Source: a bacterium D16-51 (GTDB lineage: Bacteria; Bacillota; Clostridia; Lachnospirales; Lachnospiraceae). Taken from it: a stretch of 64,000 nucleotides of DNA. The notes below the pieces were generated by a model that was given only the letters and a program-made list of their open reading frames with translations, did not search any database and was not told where the DNA came from. The position numbers were made by a program, and so were the translations under genes. Every line of letters begins with the position of its first letter. Within the stretch, counting starts at the first letter, position 1. This document shows, piece by piece, positions 1 to 10,218 of the stretch. The stretch lies in NCBI GenBank assembly GCA_003612285.1, contig RAYE01000004.1:95127-159126 (forward strand), read 5' to 3'.

Positions 1-1
1 G

Positions 2-229
2 CGGGAAGGCAGCGGCATTTATCTGCCGTTTGATGAAATCAGCCGAAAACATGCAGTATTTTTATATGAGGGCGGTAAGTTATGTTTAATGGATCTTTCA
101 TCAAAAAATGGGACATATCTGAATGGTAAAAAAATATCCGCATATGCAAAAACACAATGCAGGGAGAATGATGTGGTTACATTTGCGGATATTTCCTGCC
201 AGATTAAGATTCATAGGGGCTGCCAATAA
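2..229 (+). CDS. FHA-domain protein, C-terminal part (5' end outside window)
   Basis: The frame is open from the window edge to a TAA at 227-229 and gives 75 residues. It contains the hallmark FHA phosphothreonine-binding motifs SRKHAVF and DLSSKNGTYLNGKKI, so this is the last part of a forkhead-associated domain. FHA domains bind phosphothreonine on partners of Ser/Thr kinases. A kinase/PP2C cluster lies 29 kb downstream, but no direct link can be shown. The N-terminal part of the protein, which may hold other domains, is not visible. The FHA call is certain; the identity of the whole protein is unknown. Confidence 0.85.
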   Translation, partial: REGSGIYLPFDEISRKHAVFLYEGGKLCLMDLSSKNGTYLNGKKISAYAKTQCRENDVVTFADISCQIKIHRGCQ

Positions 230-259
230 ATTAACTGGGAGTGAGTTTCAAAACACGCT

Positions 260-685
260 TTAGTCAAAAACAACCGGGTCTTCCCGATATTCTGTCTTGA
301 TAACAATATAGGGATAAGATGGGGCGCCGGATACAGGTTCGTCTTTTTTGGGACCGAACAATTCTGTATCAAAGTAGAGGCAGTCGCCAGACTGGTAAAA
401 ATCATGTATTACAATACTGTATCCGCCGCTGGACTGCTTGCCATAGCCTTTGATTACATAGAGGCAGCCATTGTCTGAAAAAGTCAGTTCAAATGAATTT
501 TTTTGCCGTTCTTTGATTAATTCCTGCAGTTCTTTTGGTATATCTGTCCCTGATACAACGGTAAACTCTACGGTATTTGTTTTTTCCGGCGCTTCACTTT
601 TACTACAGCCGGCCAGAATAATACAGAGGCAAAGGGAAAAAAGGATACCCAGGCGGTGTGGAGAACAGCCTAAACGATGCAGCAT
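260..685 (-). CDS. Small predicted lipoprotein
   Basis: This is a 141-residue protein with a hydrophobic N-terminal signal (about residues 12-26) ending in a lipobox LAGC, so it should be lipid-anchored on the outer face of the membrane. The mature part starts with a Ser/Glu/Lys-rich linker (SKSEAPEKTN) and continues as a mixed domain with no motif I recognise. It converges on the FHA gene, whose stop codon lies 30 bp from this gene's 3' end. The upstream side faces glgP, so the two promoters are divergent. The function is unknown. Confidence 0.7.
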   Translation of the reverse strand: MLHRLGCSPHRLGILFSLCLCIILAGCSKSEAPEKTNTVEFTVVSGTDIPKELQELIKERQKNSFELTFSDNGCLYVIKGYGKQSSGGYSIVIHDFYQSGDCLYFDTELFGPKKDEPVSGAPSYPYIVIKTEYREDPVVFD

Positions 686-938
686 ATAAAATTCTCCTGT
701 TGCAAATGATTGTTATTATATATGAGATTTTACCAAAAAATATGCATTTTTGCTTAAAATATGGAAAAAATATGTATAGAATGACGAAAAAAAATGCGGA
801 AATTGCTTTTTGGATGCCTGTGTTATATAATAGAAAAGAATAACGGCATTTTGGTGAATTGCTCTGTTGATTTTTAGTGCATACAGAGTTTTATCAGATA
901 TTTTATAATATAGTGCAAATGACAGGAGGACTAGTAGT

Positions 939-3398
939 GTGAAAGAGTTAAACAAAGAAAAGTTTAAAAAAGAAGTGGAAGATTACGTGAAAGTATTATT
1001 CCGTAAGTCTATTAAGGAAGCGAATGACCAGCAGTTATTTCAGGCAGTTTCCTATGCGGTAAAAGACTTTATCGTGGATCAGTGGATGGCAACACAGAAA
1101 AAATATGAAGAAAAAGATGTAAAATCAGTTTATTATCTGTCAATGGAGTTTTTGACAGGCCGTGCTTTGGGAAATATTATTATTAACCTGAAGGGAAACC
1201 AGGCAATTAAGGAAGCAATTGAAGAATTGGGAATGGATTTGGATGTGATAGAAGACCAGGAGCCGGATGCAGCGCTTGGAAACGGTGGGTTAGGACGTTT
1301 GGCAGCGTGTTTCCTGGATTCTCTGTCAACACTTGGCTATCCTGCCTATGGATGTGGAATCCGTTATAAATATGGTATGTTCAAGCAGGCAATAAAGGAT
1401 GGTTATCAGGTAGAGCGTCCAGATGACTGGTTAAAGGATGGAAACCCATTTGAAATTAAACGGCCGGAATATGCTATAGAAATAAAGTTTGGCGGATATG
1501 TTGCCATACATAAGGATGAAACGACCGGACGCAATAAATTTGTTCAGGAGAATTATCAGTCTGTCCTGGCAGTTCCTTATGATTTGCCGATTGTCGGATA
1601 TAATAATAATGTAGTAAATACTCTGCGTATTTGGGATGCTGAGGCAATTGACACCTTTAACCTGGATTCTTTTGATAAAGGGGACTATCAGAAGGCAGTA
1701 GAGCAGCAGAACCTTGCGCGTACAATTTGTGAGGTGCTTTATCCAAATGACAATCATATCGCAGGCAAGGAACTCCGTTTAAAACAGCAGTATTTCTTTG
1801 TATCAGCGAGTGTACAGAGGGCTGTGAAAAAATATATGGAGAAGCATGATGATATCCGCCGGATTCATGAAAAAGTATGTTTCCAGTTAAATGATACTCA
1901 TCCGACAGTTACGGTTGCCGAACTGATGCGTATTTTAGTGGATGAATATGGCCTGGGCTGGGAAGAGGCATGGGGAATTACAAATAAGACATGTGCCTAT
2001 ACAAACCATACTATTATGTCAGAGGCTTTGGAAAAATGGCCATTGGAACTTTTCTCAAGGCTGCTTCCGCGTATTTACCAGATTATTGAGGAAATTAACC
2101 GCCGTTTTATTTTAGAGATTCAGAGGGCATATCCGAATGATTACAGTAAAGTAGAAAAAATGGCAATTATTTATGATGGGCAGGTTAAGATGGCGCACCT
2201 TGCAATTGCAGCAAGTTTTTCTGTTAATGGCGTTGCAAGGCTTCATACTGAGATCTTGAAAAACCAGGAATTAAAAGATTTCTATCTGATGATGCCAGAG
2301 AAATTTAATAATAAGACGAATGGCATTACACAGAGAAGATTCCTGCTTCATGGAAACCCTCTGCTGGCTGCCTGGGTGACAAGAAAGATTGGGGATGAGT
2401 GGATTACTAATCTGGCGCATATTAATGAACTATCTGTATATGTAAATGATGAATTGTGCCAAAAGGAATTTATGAATATTAAATATCAGAATAAAGTCCG
2501 TTTGGCAAAATATATTAAAGAGCATAATGGAATTGAAGTAAATCCGCGTTCAATTTTTGATGTGCAGGTTAAGAGGCTTCATGAGTATAAACGCCAGCTT
2601 TTGAATATTCTTCATATTATGTATTTGTACAATGATTTGAAGAAAAATCCAGAGAAAGATTTCTATCCAAGGACCTTTATCTTTGGTGCGAAGGCGTCCG
2701 CAGGGTATCACAGGGCAAAGGCAATTATTAAACTTATTAACAGCGTTGCCGATGTGGTAAACAATGATAAATCTATCCATGACAAAATTAAGGTGGTATT
2801 TATTGAAAACTACCGTGTTTCCAATGCAGAGCTGATTTTTGCTGCAGCAGATGTATCAGAGCAGATTTCTACTGCCAGCAAGGAAGCGTCCGGTACAGGC
2901 AATATGAAGTTTATGCTAAACGGCGCGCCTACGCTTGGGACAATGGATGGTGCGAATGTTGAGATTGTGGAAGAAGTTGGGGAAGAAAATGCATTTATCT
3001 TTGGCCTTTCTTCTGACCAGGTTATTGCATATGAGCATAATAACCAGTATAATCCAAGAGAAATTTATAATACAGATTCAGAAATCCGTGCTGTATTGAC
3101 ACAGTTAGTAGATGGGACATATGCGCCAGGCAATTCAGAAGAGTTCCGTGATATATATAATTCTCTTCTCGAAAGCCAGGGTGGACGTCCTGACATGTAT
3201 TTCATCCTTGCAGACTTCCGTTCTTATGCAGAGGCTCAAAGAAGGGTAGAAGAGGCTTACAAAGACACTGCAAGATGGGCAAAAATGGCTATGTTGAATA
3301 CTGCAAAATGCGGCAAGTTCTCATCTGACAGAACAATTGAGGAATATGCAAAGGAAATCTGGAATTTGGAAAAAGTAACAGTAGAATTAGAAGATTAA
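939..3398 (+). CDS. glgP: Glycogen/alpha-glucan phosphorylase
   Basis: This 819-residue protein has the normal length for the glycogen phosphorylase family (GT35), which releases glucose-1-phosphate from alpha-1,4-glucans using pyridoxal phosphate. Visible family motifs include YYLSMEFLTGRALGN, the EPDAALGNGGLGRLAACFLDS block, QLNDTHPTVTVAELMR, VKRLHEYKRQLLN, and the PLP-lysine region EASGTGNMKFMLNGAPTLGT, where the Lys forms the Schiff base. The start is a GTG at 939, preceded by AGGAGG at 924-929; there is no in-frame ATG nearby that fits. It appears to be monocistronic, with a hairpin terminator about 70 bp downstream. The call is very secure. Confidence 0.97.
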   Translation: MKELNKEKFKKEVEDYVKVLFRKSIKEANDQQLFQAVSYAVKDFIVDQWMATQKKYEEKDVKSVYYLSMEFLTGRALGNIIINLKGNQAIKEAIEELGMDLDVIEDQEPDAALGNGGLGRLAACFLDSLSTLGYPAYGCGIRYKYGMFKQAIKDGYQVERPDDWLKDGNPFEIKRPEYAIEIKFGGYVAIHKDETTGRNKFVQENYQSVLAVPYDLPIVGYNNNVVNTLRIWDAEAIDTFNLDSFDKGDYQKAVEQQNLARTICEVLYPNDNHIAGKELRLKQQYFFVSASVQRAVKKYMEKHDDIRRIHEKVCFQLNDTHPTVTVAELMRILVDEYGLGWEEAWGITNKTCAYTNHTIMSEALEKWPLELFSRLLPRIYQIIEEINRRFILEIQRAYPNDYSKVEKMAIIYDGQVKMAHLAIAASFSVNGVARLHTEILKNQELKDFYLMMPEKFNNKTNGITQRRFLLHGNPLLAAWVTRKIGDEWITNLAHINELSVYVNDELCQKEFMNIKYQNKVRLAKYIKEHNGIEVNPRSIFDVQVKRLHEYKRQLLNILHIMYLYNDLKKNPEKDFYPRTFIFGAKASAGYHRAKAIIKLINSVADVVNNDKSIHDKIKVVFIENYRVSNAELIFAAADVSEQISTASKEASGTGNMKFMLNGAPTLGTMDGANVEIVEEVGEENAFIFGLSSDQVIAYEHNNQYNPREIYNTDSEIRAVLTQLVDGTYAPGNSEEFRDIYNSLLESQGGRPDMYFILADFRSYAEAQRRVEEAYKDTARWAKMAMLNTAKCGKFSSDRTIEEYAKEIWNLEKVTVELED

Positions 3399-3466
3399 CT
3401 GCCGGATGATTTTGTGTAAAGCAGCAGGGCGTCGTTTGTTTTGCTGCAATACAGAAATAATCCGGA

Positions 3467-3498
3467 AAAAGGGCAGGCATATTTGCACTGCCCTTTTC
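3467..3498 (+). terminator. Rho-independent terminator after glgP
   Basis: A 10-bp inverted repeat (AAAAGGGCAG at 3467-3476 and CTGCCCTTTT at 3488-3497) has an 11-nt loop. The right arm ends in a T run, and the left arm begins with an A run, so it may also work on the other strand. Confidence 0.75.
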
Positions 3499-3550
3499 TG
3501 GACATTTACATGAAAAACTTTCAGGATGCCAAGATAAGAGGGGAAACAGG

Positions 3551-4234
3551 ATGACACGCATTTTGCTGGTAGAAGATGATACAGAAATCATTAAAAACCT
3601 GACAAAATTTTTGCAGGAAGAGGGATTTTGGGTAAAGGCAGTATCAGGGCAAAAAGAAGCTCTGGAATATATAGGGCGCAGGGAACAGGAAATAGATTTA
3701 ATCCTTTTGGATGTATCTTTACCAGATGGAAACGGTTTTGCAGTTTGTGCTGCTGTAAAAGCAAATACAAAGATTCCTGTTATTTTTCTGACAGCTTCCG
3801 GGGATGAATACAGCACTGTCACCGGATTAGATATGGGAGCGGATGATTATATCCCAAAGCCTTTCCGGCCAAGGGAGCTTATATCCCGGATGAAGAATGT
3901 GTTGCGGAGAAGAAGCAGGCCAAATGTTGTTTTATCTTTAGGGGATATTGCAATGGATGTTTTAAGCGGAACAGTTACAAAGGCAGGGAAAGAGATTTTA
4001 CTTTCAGCGCTTGAATACAGGCTTTTGCTTATTTTTCTAAATAACCCGGGGATTGTTTTAAGCCGTAACAGGCTTTTGGAGGAAATCTGGGATGCGGCGG
4101 GAGAATATGTCAATGACAATACTTTAACAGTTTATATTAAGCGGTTAAGGGAAAAAATTGAAAATGACCCACAAAATCCTAACTTAATCCATACTGTCCG
4201 TGGAATGGGATATCGTGCACAGGAAGGCGAATAG
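3551..4234 (+). CDS. OmpR-family response regulator
   Basis: The protein has 227 residues with a typical two-domain layout. The receiver domain (about 1-118) contains the acidic pair EDD, the phospho-acceptor Asp in LLDVSLPDG and a Lys in PKPF. The winged-helix DNA-binding domain (about 130-225) ends in the characteristic TVYIKRLREKIENDP...HTVRGMGY. It is followed by a sensor kinase gene and forms a two-component system with it. Such pairs in Clostridia often control FtsX-type ABC exporters. A transporter of this class is encoded 9 kb downstream, but it is not adjacent, so the link is only a suggestion. Confidence 0.93.
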   Translation: MTRILLVEDDTEIIKNLTKFLQEEGFWVKAVSGQKEALEYIGRREQEIDLILLDVSLPDGNGFAVCAAVKANTKIPVIFLTASGDEYSTVTGLDMGADDYIPKPFRPRELISRMKNVLRRRSRPNVVLSLGDIAMDVLSGTVTKAGKEILLSALEYRLLLIFLNNPGIVLSRNRLLEEIWDAAGEYVNDNTLTVYIKRLREKIENDPQNPNLIHTVRGMGYRAQEGE

Positions 4235-4302
4235 TGTGATAGATAATTTTTTCACACGCAAATTTGTGCCTATGGCGCAAATTTGCAGGTTGTGGGAAAG
4301 GC

Positions 4303-5325
4303 ATGGTTATTATTATGAAATTTATCCGGAATCCTGAAATCCAGAGAGAATTTCTTGCAGTAATTTTTTTACTGGCAGCAGCGGGGCTTGTGGCTGTTAT
4401 ATTGATTGGTGTGCATGGTGCGGCAGGCGTAATGTTAACAGGGCTGGTTTTTGCATGTTTGCATTTCCTTTCTGCATGGCTGCGCTATAGGAAAATTGCG
4501 TGGATGTCACAGAACCTGGATGAGATTTTACTTGACGATAGTGTCGCCTTGCTGCAGGAATGTGAAGAGGGGGAGCTTGCCATTTTATATTCGCAGCTTG
4601 GGAAACTTGTCAGGCGGTTCCGGCAGCAGAACAGTGACTTAAAGAAAGACAGGATATTGCTTGCAGATTCTCTTGCAGATATTTCCCATCAGATTAAGAC
4701 ACCTTTGACCTCTATCCATCTATTACTCCGTTTTTTGGAAGAAGAGGAGATTACGCTGGAACGCCGTTGTGAGATTTCAAGGGAAATTATGCAGCTGTTA
4801 GAAAGGATTAATTGGCTTGTCTATGCGCTTCTTAAGATGTCGCGCCTGGATGCAGGGGTGGCTGTAATGAAGTCAGAAAAGGTATCTGTACAGGAGCTGG
4901 CAGATAAAGCATATGGGCTTGTAGCAGTATCTATGGATATCCGGGGGATTCAGTGGAGTACAAAGATAGCAGATAATGCTTCTTTTTATGGGGATTTGCC
5001 GTGGAGTGTAGAGGCAGTCGGGAATATTTTGAAAAATGCAATAGAACATGTGCCTGAAGGAGGCGGTATTTTCTTTTCTGGTGAAGAAAATGCGATTTAT
5101 ACAGAGATTCGGATTGAAGATGAAGGAAGTGGAATTGCACCAGAGGATTTACCGCATTTATTTGAACGCTTTTACCGAGGAAAGGGAAGTGACAGCCAGA
5201 GTATAGGGATTGGGCTGCCTCTGGCACAAAAAATTATCCTGGGGCAGAATGGCACAATAGATGTAAGGAATAGGGAACAGGGCGGCGCTGTGTTCCGTAT
5301 CCGGTTTTATAAGACGGTTGTGTAA
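4303..5325 (+). CDS. Sensor histidine kinase with two N-terminal membrane segments
   Basis: The likely start is the ATG at 4303 (340 residues), with a GGGAAAGG just upstream; an open frame extends back to 4264 without a ribosome-binding site. Two hydrophobic helices at about residues 15-60 leave almost no extracellular loop, as in intramembrane-sensing kinases. The phospho-acceptor His sits in LADISHQIKTPLTSI (about residue 128). The ATPase domain shows NAIEHVPEGG (N box), DEGSGIAPEDL (G1) and GIGLPLA (G2). It lies 68 bp after the response regulator gene and is surely its partner. Family placement with the short bacitracin/VncS-like kinases is inferred from the topology. Confidence 0.9.
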   Translation: MVIIMKFIRNPEIQREFLAVIFLLAAAGLVAVILIGVHGAAGVMLTGLVFACLHFLSAWLRYRKIAWMSQNLDEILLDDSVALLQECEEGELAILYSQLGKLVRRFRQQNSDLKKDRILLADSLADISHQIKTPLTSIHLLLRFLEEEEITLERRCEISREIMQLLERINWLVYALLKMSRLDAGVAVMKSEKVSVQELADKAYGLVAVSMDIRGIQWSTKIADNASFYGDLPWSVEAVGNILKNAIEHVPEGGGIFFSGEENAIYTEIRIEDEGSGIAPEDLPHLFERFYRGKGSDSQSIGIGLPLAQKIILGQNGTIDVRNREQGGAVFRIRFYKTVV

Positions 5326-5427
5326 GTTCCTTGCATTTGGAAAAGGGGTATGCTACTATCATTATAGGGTATATTAAAAAGATGCTTTGCTTAAAATATC
5401 GGAATAAAAGGTGGAATGGAGGAGAAA

Positions 5428-6993
5428 ATGGCAGATAATTACAGGATTGTTATGGAAGTATCAGAAGAAAATGAACCAGAAAATGAGCTGAAGGATGAAT
5501 GTTTTTTATTAAAGTTTGTCCAGCATAAAAAAATTTGTATCCAGTGTCATGATAACCCGGATGCGGATGCATTGGCATCTGGGTTTGCATTATATAAATT
5601 TTATGAAAGCAAGGGAATTGATGTAAACTTTATTTACAGTGGACCCAATAAGATTACAAAACCAAATCTGCTTTTAATGATACGTGCTTTGGAGATACCG
5701 GTTCAGTATGTGACAGAGCTGCCGGATTGTGACTTACTTTTTCTGACAGACTGTCAGTATGGTTCTGGGAATGTCACATATTTTGAGGCTCCTGAAGTTG
5801 CCACGATTGACCATCATCAATGTGGGATGATGCAGAATGAGAATTTTTGGATTAAAAGCAATTTAGGAAGCTGTGCTACGGCTGTTTGGGCATTGATGAA
5901 TAATCTGGGGTATCCTTTCAGGGAAGATTTGAATTTATCGACAGCTTTGTACTATGGGCTTTATATGGATACAAACCATTTTGAGGAAATTTTCCATCCA
6001 CTGGATAAGGATATGCGTGATTATCTGCAGACAAAGGAGCAGCTTTTGTTCCAGCTTGAGAATACAAATTTATCTATGGCAGAATTGGAGATTGCAAGTA
6101 AAGCTCTAATTAGCAAGATTTATAATGAAGAGTATCGGTTTGCGGTTATTCCGGCAGAAACATGCGACCCGAATATTCTTGGTATTATCAGTGATTTTGT
6201 AATACAGGTGGAAGAGGTAAATAGCTGCATTGCATTTAATCCAAATTCCGGCGGTTATAAAATATCGGTTAGAAGCTGCGACAAAGAGATGAAGGCAAAT
6301 GAGATGGCAGAGTATATTTGCAATGGAATTGGGAATGGCGGAGGGCATCTTACAAAGGCAGGGGGATTTATTGCCATGAAGCCTTTGCAGGAAGCTTACA
6401 AAGGGAAGAAAATTGAAGAGGTCCTGGTTGAGAGGATGGTGGATTACCACAAGGCATATGATGTGATTTATGCAAAAGATTATAATGCAGATTTAAGTGC
6501 AATGGAGCGTTACCAGAAGAAAAAGATTATTGTAGGCGTCGTTATGGCCAGTGAATTTTTAAAGGAAGGGACTCCTGTAATGGTGAGGACATTAGAGGGC
6601 GATGTTGACTTGATTGTAGAGAATGATTTGTATTTTATGGTAGGGATAGAAGGCGAGGTATATCCAATCCGCAAAGAAAAATTTGACAGGTCATACCAAC
6701 TGGTTGAGGGTGAGCCTGATATAGTGATGGAATACACGCCGAATGTTCGTAACCATATTGACGGTGAAGTTTATCAATTAATGAACTATATGAAGACATG
6801 TGTGGCAACAGGCACTACAAAAATTTATGCGAAAAGGCTGGATCATAATGTAAAAGTGTTTACTGCATGGGATGAAGATAAATATTACCGCGGCGTTGTT
6901 GGGGATTATCTTGTAGTGAGGGAAGATGACCTGCACGATATTTATGTTGTACGGAGCGATATATTTGATAAGACATATGAAAAAATATCGTAG
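5428..6993 (+). CDS. DHH-family phosphoesterase
   Basis: This 521-residue protein belongs to the DHH/DHHA1 superfamily of metal-dependent phosphoesterases (RecJ, NrnA, GdpP catalytic module). Motif I is seen as DNPDADALASG, motif II as FLTDCQ and motif III as DHHQ. The DHHA1 substrate-binding signature is GNGGGHLTKAGGF. About 170 residues follow the DHHA1 domain, a beta-rich extension that I do not recognise. ATG 5428 is chosen over ATG 5416 because GGAGG at 5418-5422 overlaps the earlier codon and is correctly spaced for the later one. There is no membrane segment or PAS/GGDEF-like domain, so GdpP is excluded. The substrate, perhaps short oligonucleotides or pAp, is inferred only from the family. 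Confidence 0.88.
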   Translation: MADNYRIVMEVSEENEPENELKDECFLLKFVQHKKICIQCHDNPDADALASGFALYKFYESKGIDVNFIYSGPNKITKPNLLLMIRALEIPVQYVTELPDCDLLFLTDCQYGSGNVTYFEAPEVATIDHHQCGMMQNENFWIKSNLGSCATAVWALMNNLGYPFREDLNLSTALYYGLYMDTNHFEEIFHPLDKDMRDYLQTKEQLLFQLENTNLSMAELEIASKALISKIYNEEYRFAVIPAETCDPNILGIISDFVIQVEEVNSCIAFNPNSGGYKISVRSCDKEMKANEMAEYICNGIGNGGGHLTKAGGFIAMKPLQEAYKGKKIEEVLVERMVDYHKAYDVIYAKDYNADLSAMERYQKKKIIVGVVMASEFLKEGTPVMVRTLEGDVDLIVENDLYFMVGIEGEVYPIRKEKFDRSYQLVEGEPDIVMEYTPNVRNHIDGEVYQLMNYMKTCVATGTTKIYAKRLDHNVKVFTAWDEDKYYRGVVGDYLVVREDDLHDIYVVRSDIFDKTYEKIS

Positions 6994-7047
6994 TGTATAA
7001 GGCTGTAAATAGTTGATTTACAGTTCCTAAGAGAATGGAGGAATGGT

Positions 7048-10041
7048 ATGTCTAAATATGCGGCATTTATCAGCTACCGTCATGGTGGGATTGATGAAAA
7101 GGTTGCAATTCAGATTCATAAAGAGATAGAACGCTACCGCCTTCCGGGAAAGATTGCAAAGGCAAAAGGGACAAAGTACCTCGGGAAAATCTTCCGTGAT
7201 GCAGAAGAACTGCGGGCAGCAAGCAACCTTTCTGAAATTATCCGGGAGGCAATAAGGGAATCAGAATGGCTGATTGTGTTATGTACAAAACGATATAAAG
7301 ATTCTGTCTGGTGTATGGAGGAAGTAGAATATTTTATTGAACTTCGCGGCAGAGACCGTGTGATTGTCGTTTTAATTGAAGGAGAGCCATATGAAAGTTT
7401 TCCTAAAATATTAACAGAGATAGAGCAGAATGGTGAAATTGTACATATTGAGCCGCTTGCAGTGGACATCAGGGCAGATTCAGAAAAAGAAATATTAAAA
7501 AATGTAAAAAATGAGAAGTTTCGTTTTCTGGCAAGAATGCTGGATATTGATTATGATGATCTCCGCCAGAGACAGAGGGAGCGTAAGAAAAAGCAGGTCA
7601 TGGCAGCGGCTTCTGTGATTATTGTAAGTGTTGGCATTTTTGTCGGCACTGTTATGATGAAAAATTTTGAATTGGCAGATGCATATGCTGCTTTGGATGA
7701 TTCCATGCAGCAGACATTGCGTGGACAGTCGTATTACTTAGCAGAATACGCAGGAGAGGCTTATAATGACGGTGACAGGACTACAGCGGCGCTTCTTGCG
7801 CTGGAGGCCCTTCCAAAGAATTTGAAAGAGCCGGAACGGCCGTTTGTAGAAAGTGTAATGCAGTCCCTGACACAAGCTTTGGGGGTATATGATTACAGCA
7901 GCGGTTTCCGTACAGACAAGGTATATTCCCTGGAGGAAGAAGCATACGACACAAAGGCGCAGATTAGTGCAGACAGACAGGTTATTGTTATAGAAAATTA
8001 TGTTTATACGGCAGGCAATATGCTGAAGAGAAAAGTTTATGTGTACAGCCTGCAGGATAAGAGTATGATTTGCCAGTATAATTTATCTGACATGAACCGT
8101 TCTTATTATACGTCTTCAACAAAAAGCAGTTATTTGATGAAGGATAGCAAAACGCTTTTGTATTTAGGCAACGATGGCCTGACGGCTGTTGACATTTATA
8201 CAGGGGAGAAGAAGTTTAAGGGGGAAGCCGGGGATGAACTTGTTGTCAGTAAAAAAGAAGATATAATTGTAACGACAGATTATAAGGAAGGTTTTCTGCA
8301 TTTTTATGATGCGGGGGGAAAGGAAACATTAAATTGCGATTTGGGGACGGAAAATAAATATACGCTTTGTGATATTAATGCTGACAGTTCCACGGTGGTA
8401 CTTTCTGTAATTGCAGAGGGAGCGGAAGGATTGATGCTTTTGGATGCTGAAACAGGGGAAAGTACATTTGTCAACCAGTCTGGAGAGTGCAGGAATGTAT
8501 TCTTTATTGACAATACACAGCTTTGTTTTATCAGGGAAGATATAGAAGAAGATTTGAAACATATTGTTGTCTGTGACGCAGAATCCCTTGCAGAAAATTA
8601 TCTGTGCGATGCAAACTGGGAAATCCGTGACGTATGTGCTACACCAAATAATAGTTGTGTCTATTTCCATGGGAAAAAGATTTATGAAGTAGACATTAAA
8701 ACGGGTAAAATGAAGTGGCAGCATGAGTTTTCAAGCAATGTATTGTCAATAGAAGTGGAAGAAAGCTTTTGCGGCATTACCTGCAGTGATGGGCAGAGTT
8801 ACTTTTATAATTTGGCTGCGAAAGAATTAATTAATTCTATGGATGGAAACGGCGAGGGGTTTTATATGCTTGCAATGAATCAGGATTATGCCTGTATGCG
8901 GGATTATTGGGGACAGAATATACGTGTATATAAAAGGCAGGACAATAAAAATTCTGATGCAATATCAACAGATATTTCTGCAATAGTGGAGGAGAATCCT
9001 GATAAATGGTATACCTGTAGCTCAGATGGTGACAGAATTATGCTTGGATACCAGAAGGAAATGAAAAGTGGTATCCGGATTTTTGAAGGGGAAAATTTAT
9101 CAGCTCTTGGCGGGCAGGATTTGGAAAATCTGGAATATAGTAACTTTGATAATTTGAGTATTGATTTGGAAAATCCGGCATATATCAGCATCCATGATTA
9201 TGGATATGGTGAAAATGCCCATTATGATGTAAATACATTCCGCCCTGTTTTGAAATTTAATGAGGATTCCTATTATTACTATAATGAAGATATGTCGCTT
9301 TTATATGTTGCTGATGATAATACAGTGCAGGAGTATAATGCAGAGACAGGTGAGAAGAAAGAACGTTTTTTCCTTCCGGATTCTTATGACAGAGGTTTGA
9401 AAATAGGGGATACAAAGGTCTTTGGGAATGACAGCAGCATATTAATTCAGTCAGATGATAAAAAGAAGGTAATTGAGGATGCCAGAATTTATACGTTTCA
9501 TGCAGATAGGAAACTGCTGTTTTATAGAAACATTGACGGGGATAAATGGTATGTATATTCTTTGCTGCAAGACAGGGTTCTCTGTGAAGGAGAAGCTGGG
9601 AATTATTCCTGCACGGCCTTTTTTGGAGATGGGCGCTATTTCTTAAACGATTACAGTGAAGTATATGATATGAGTACATGGGAGAAGGTGCTGGATTTGT
9701 CAGGTATCAGCAATTCAGTTTATGGCGTACAGACCAGCATGAAAAGTCCGTATTTTGTAGTTTGGTATCAGAATGGGGATGCAGTTTCTAATAGAAAAGT
9801 AAGCGGTTTAAATATGGCATACCTTTACAGTAAAGAAAATACGAATGAAATTGTAGGTGTTGTGCCCAATTATGTTGCTTCTACAAAGGATGGGAAGGTT
9901 ATTGTGTTCGACGGCGACCATACATTGTATAAAGTCCCGCTTTATTCTGTTGAAGAACTAGTCAAAAAAGCAAAGGCATATGTTGGTAAATCAAAACTTA
10001 CCGAGAAGCAGGTTGAGAAATATCATTTGTATTCTAAATAG
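7048..10041 (+). CDS. TIR domain - transmembrane - beta-propeller protein
   Basis: This 997-residue protein begins with a TIR domain (about 1-150). It has the opening AAFISYRHGG strand, a FRDAEEL box-2-like loop and SVWCMEEVEYF, where a Glu aligns with the catalytic Glu of NAD-cleaving TIR domains. A basic stretch RQRERKKKQ leads into one membrane helix (about 189-207). The remaining 780 residues are repetitive beta-strand sequence with degenerate WD/PQQ-like blades (for example VYVYSLQDKS and LLDAETGES), probably a propeller outside the cell. The ATG has GGAGG upstream. TIR domains can hydrolyse NAD or act as assembly modules; here the topology suggests a receptor whose outer sensor controls a cytoplasmic TIR. 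No operon partner is visible. Confidence 0.85.
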   Translation: MSKYAAFISYRHGGIDEKVAIQIHKEIERYRLPGKIAKAKGTKYLGKIFRDAEELRAASNLSEIIREAIRESEWLIVLCTKRYKDSVWCMEEVEYFIELRGRDRVIVVLIEGEPYESFPKILTEIEQNGEIVHIEPLAVDIRADSEKEILKNVKNEKFRFLARMLDIDYDDLRQRQRERKKKQVMAAASVIIVSVGIFVGTVMMKNFELADAYAALDDSMQQTLRGQSYYLAEYAGEAYNDGDRTTAALLALEALPKNLKEPERPFVESVMQSLTQALGVYDYSSGFRTDKVYSLEEEAYDTKAQISADRQVIVIENYVYTAGNMLKRKVYVYSLQDKSMICQYNLSDMNRSYYTSSTKSSYLMKDSKTLLYLGNDGLTAVDIYTGEKKFKGEAGDELVVSKKEDIIVTTDYKEGFLHFYDAGGKETLNCDLGTENKYTLCDINADSSTVVLSVIAEGAEGLMLLDAETGESTFVNQSGECRNVFFIDNTQLCFIREDIEEDLKHIVVCDAESLAENYLCDANWEIRDVCATPNNSCVYFHGKKIYEVDIKTGKMKWQHEFSSNVLSIEVEESFCGITCSDGQSYFYNLAAKELINSMDGNGEGFYMLAMNQDYACMRDYWGQNIRVYKRQDNKNSDAISTDISAIVEENPDKWYTCSSDGDRIMLGYQKEMKSGIRIFEGENLSALGGQDLENLEYSNFDNLSIDLENPAYISIHDYGYGENAHYDVNTFRPVLKFNEDSYYYYNEDMSLLYVADDNTVQEYNAETGEKKERFFLPDSYDRGLKIGDTKVFGNDSSILIQSDDKKKVIEDARIYTFHADRKLLFYRNIDGDKWYVYSLLQDRVLCEGEAGNYSCTAFFGDGRYFLNDYSEVYDMSTWEKVLDLSGISNSVYGVQTSMKSPYFVVWYQNGDAVSNRKVSGLNMAYLYSKENTNEIVGVVPNYVASTKDGKVIVFDGDHTLYKVPLYSVEELVKKAKAYVGKSKLTEKQVEKYHLYSK

Positions 10042-10218
10042 TAACTGGGGTCAGCATATTTTCTAAAAAATACCAGAAATGCCATTGCATTTCCAGTATA
10101 GCGTGCTATAATAAGTAATACAAATTATAGTTGTTTAATTTTTGCAGGCTGCCCTCTCAGCAGTTTGTTTGTGATAGGAAGTTTGTTATGAATGTTATTA
10201 GAAATGGGAGGTATCAAT

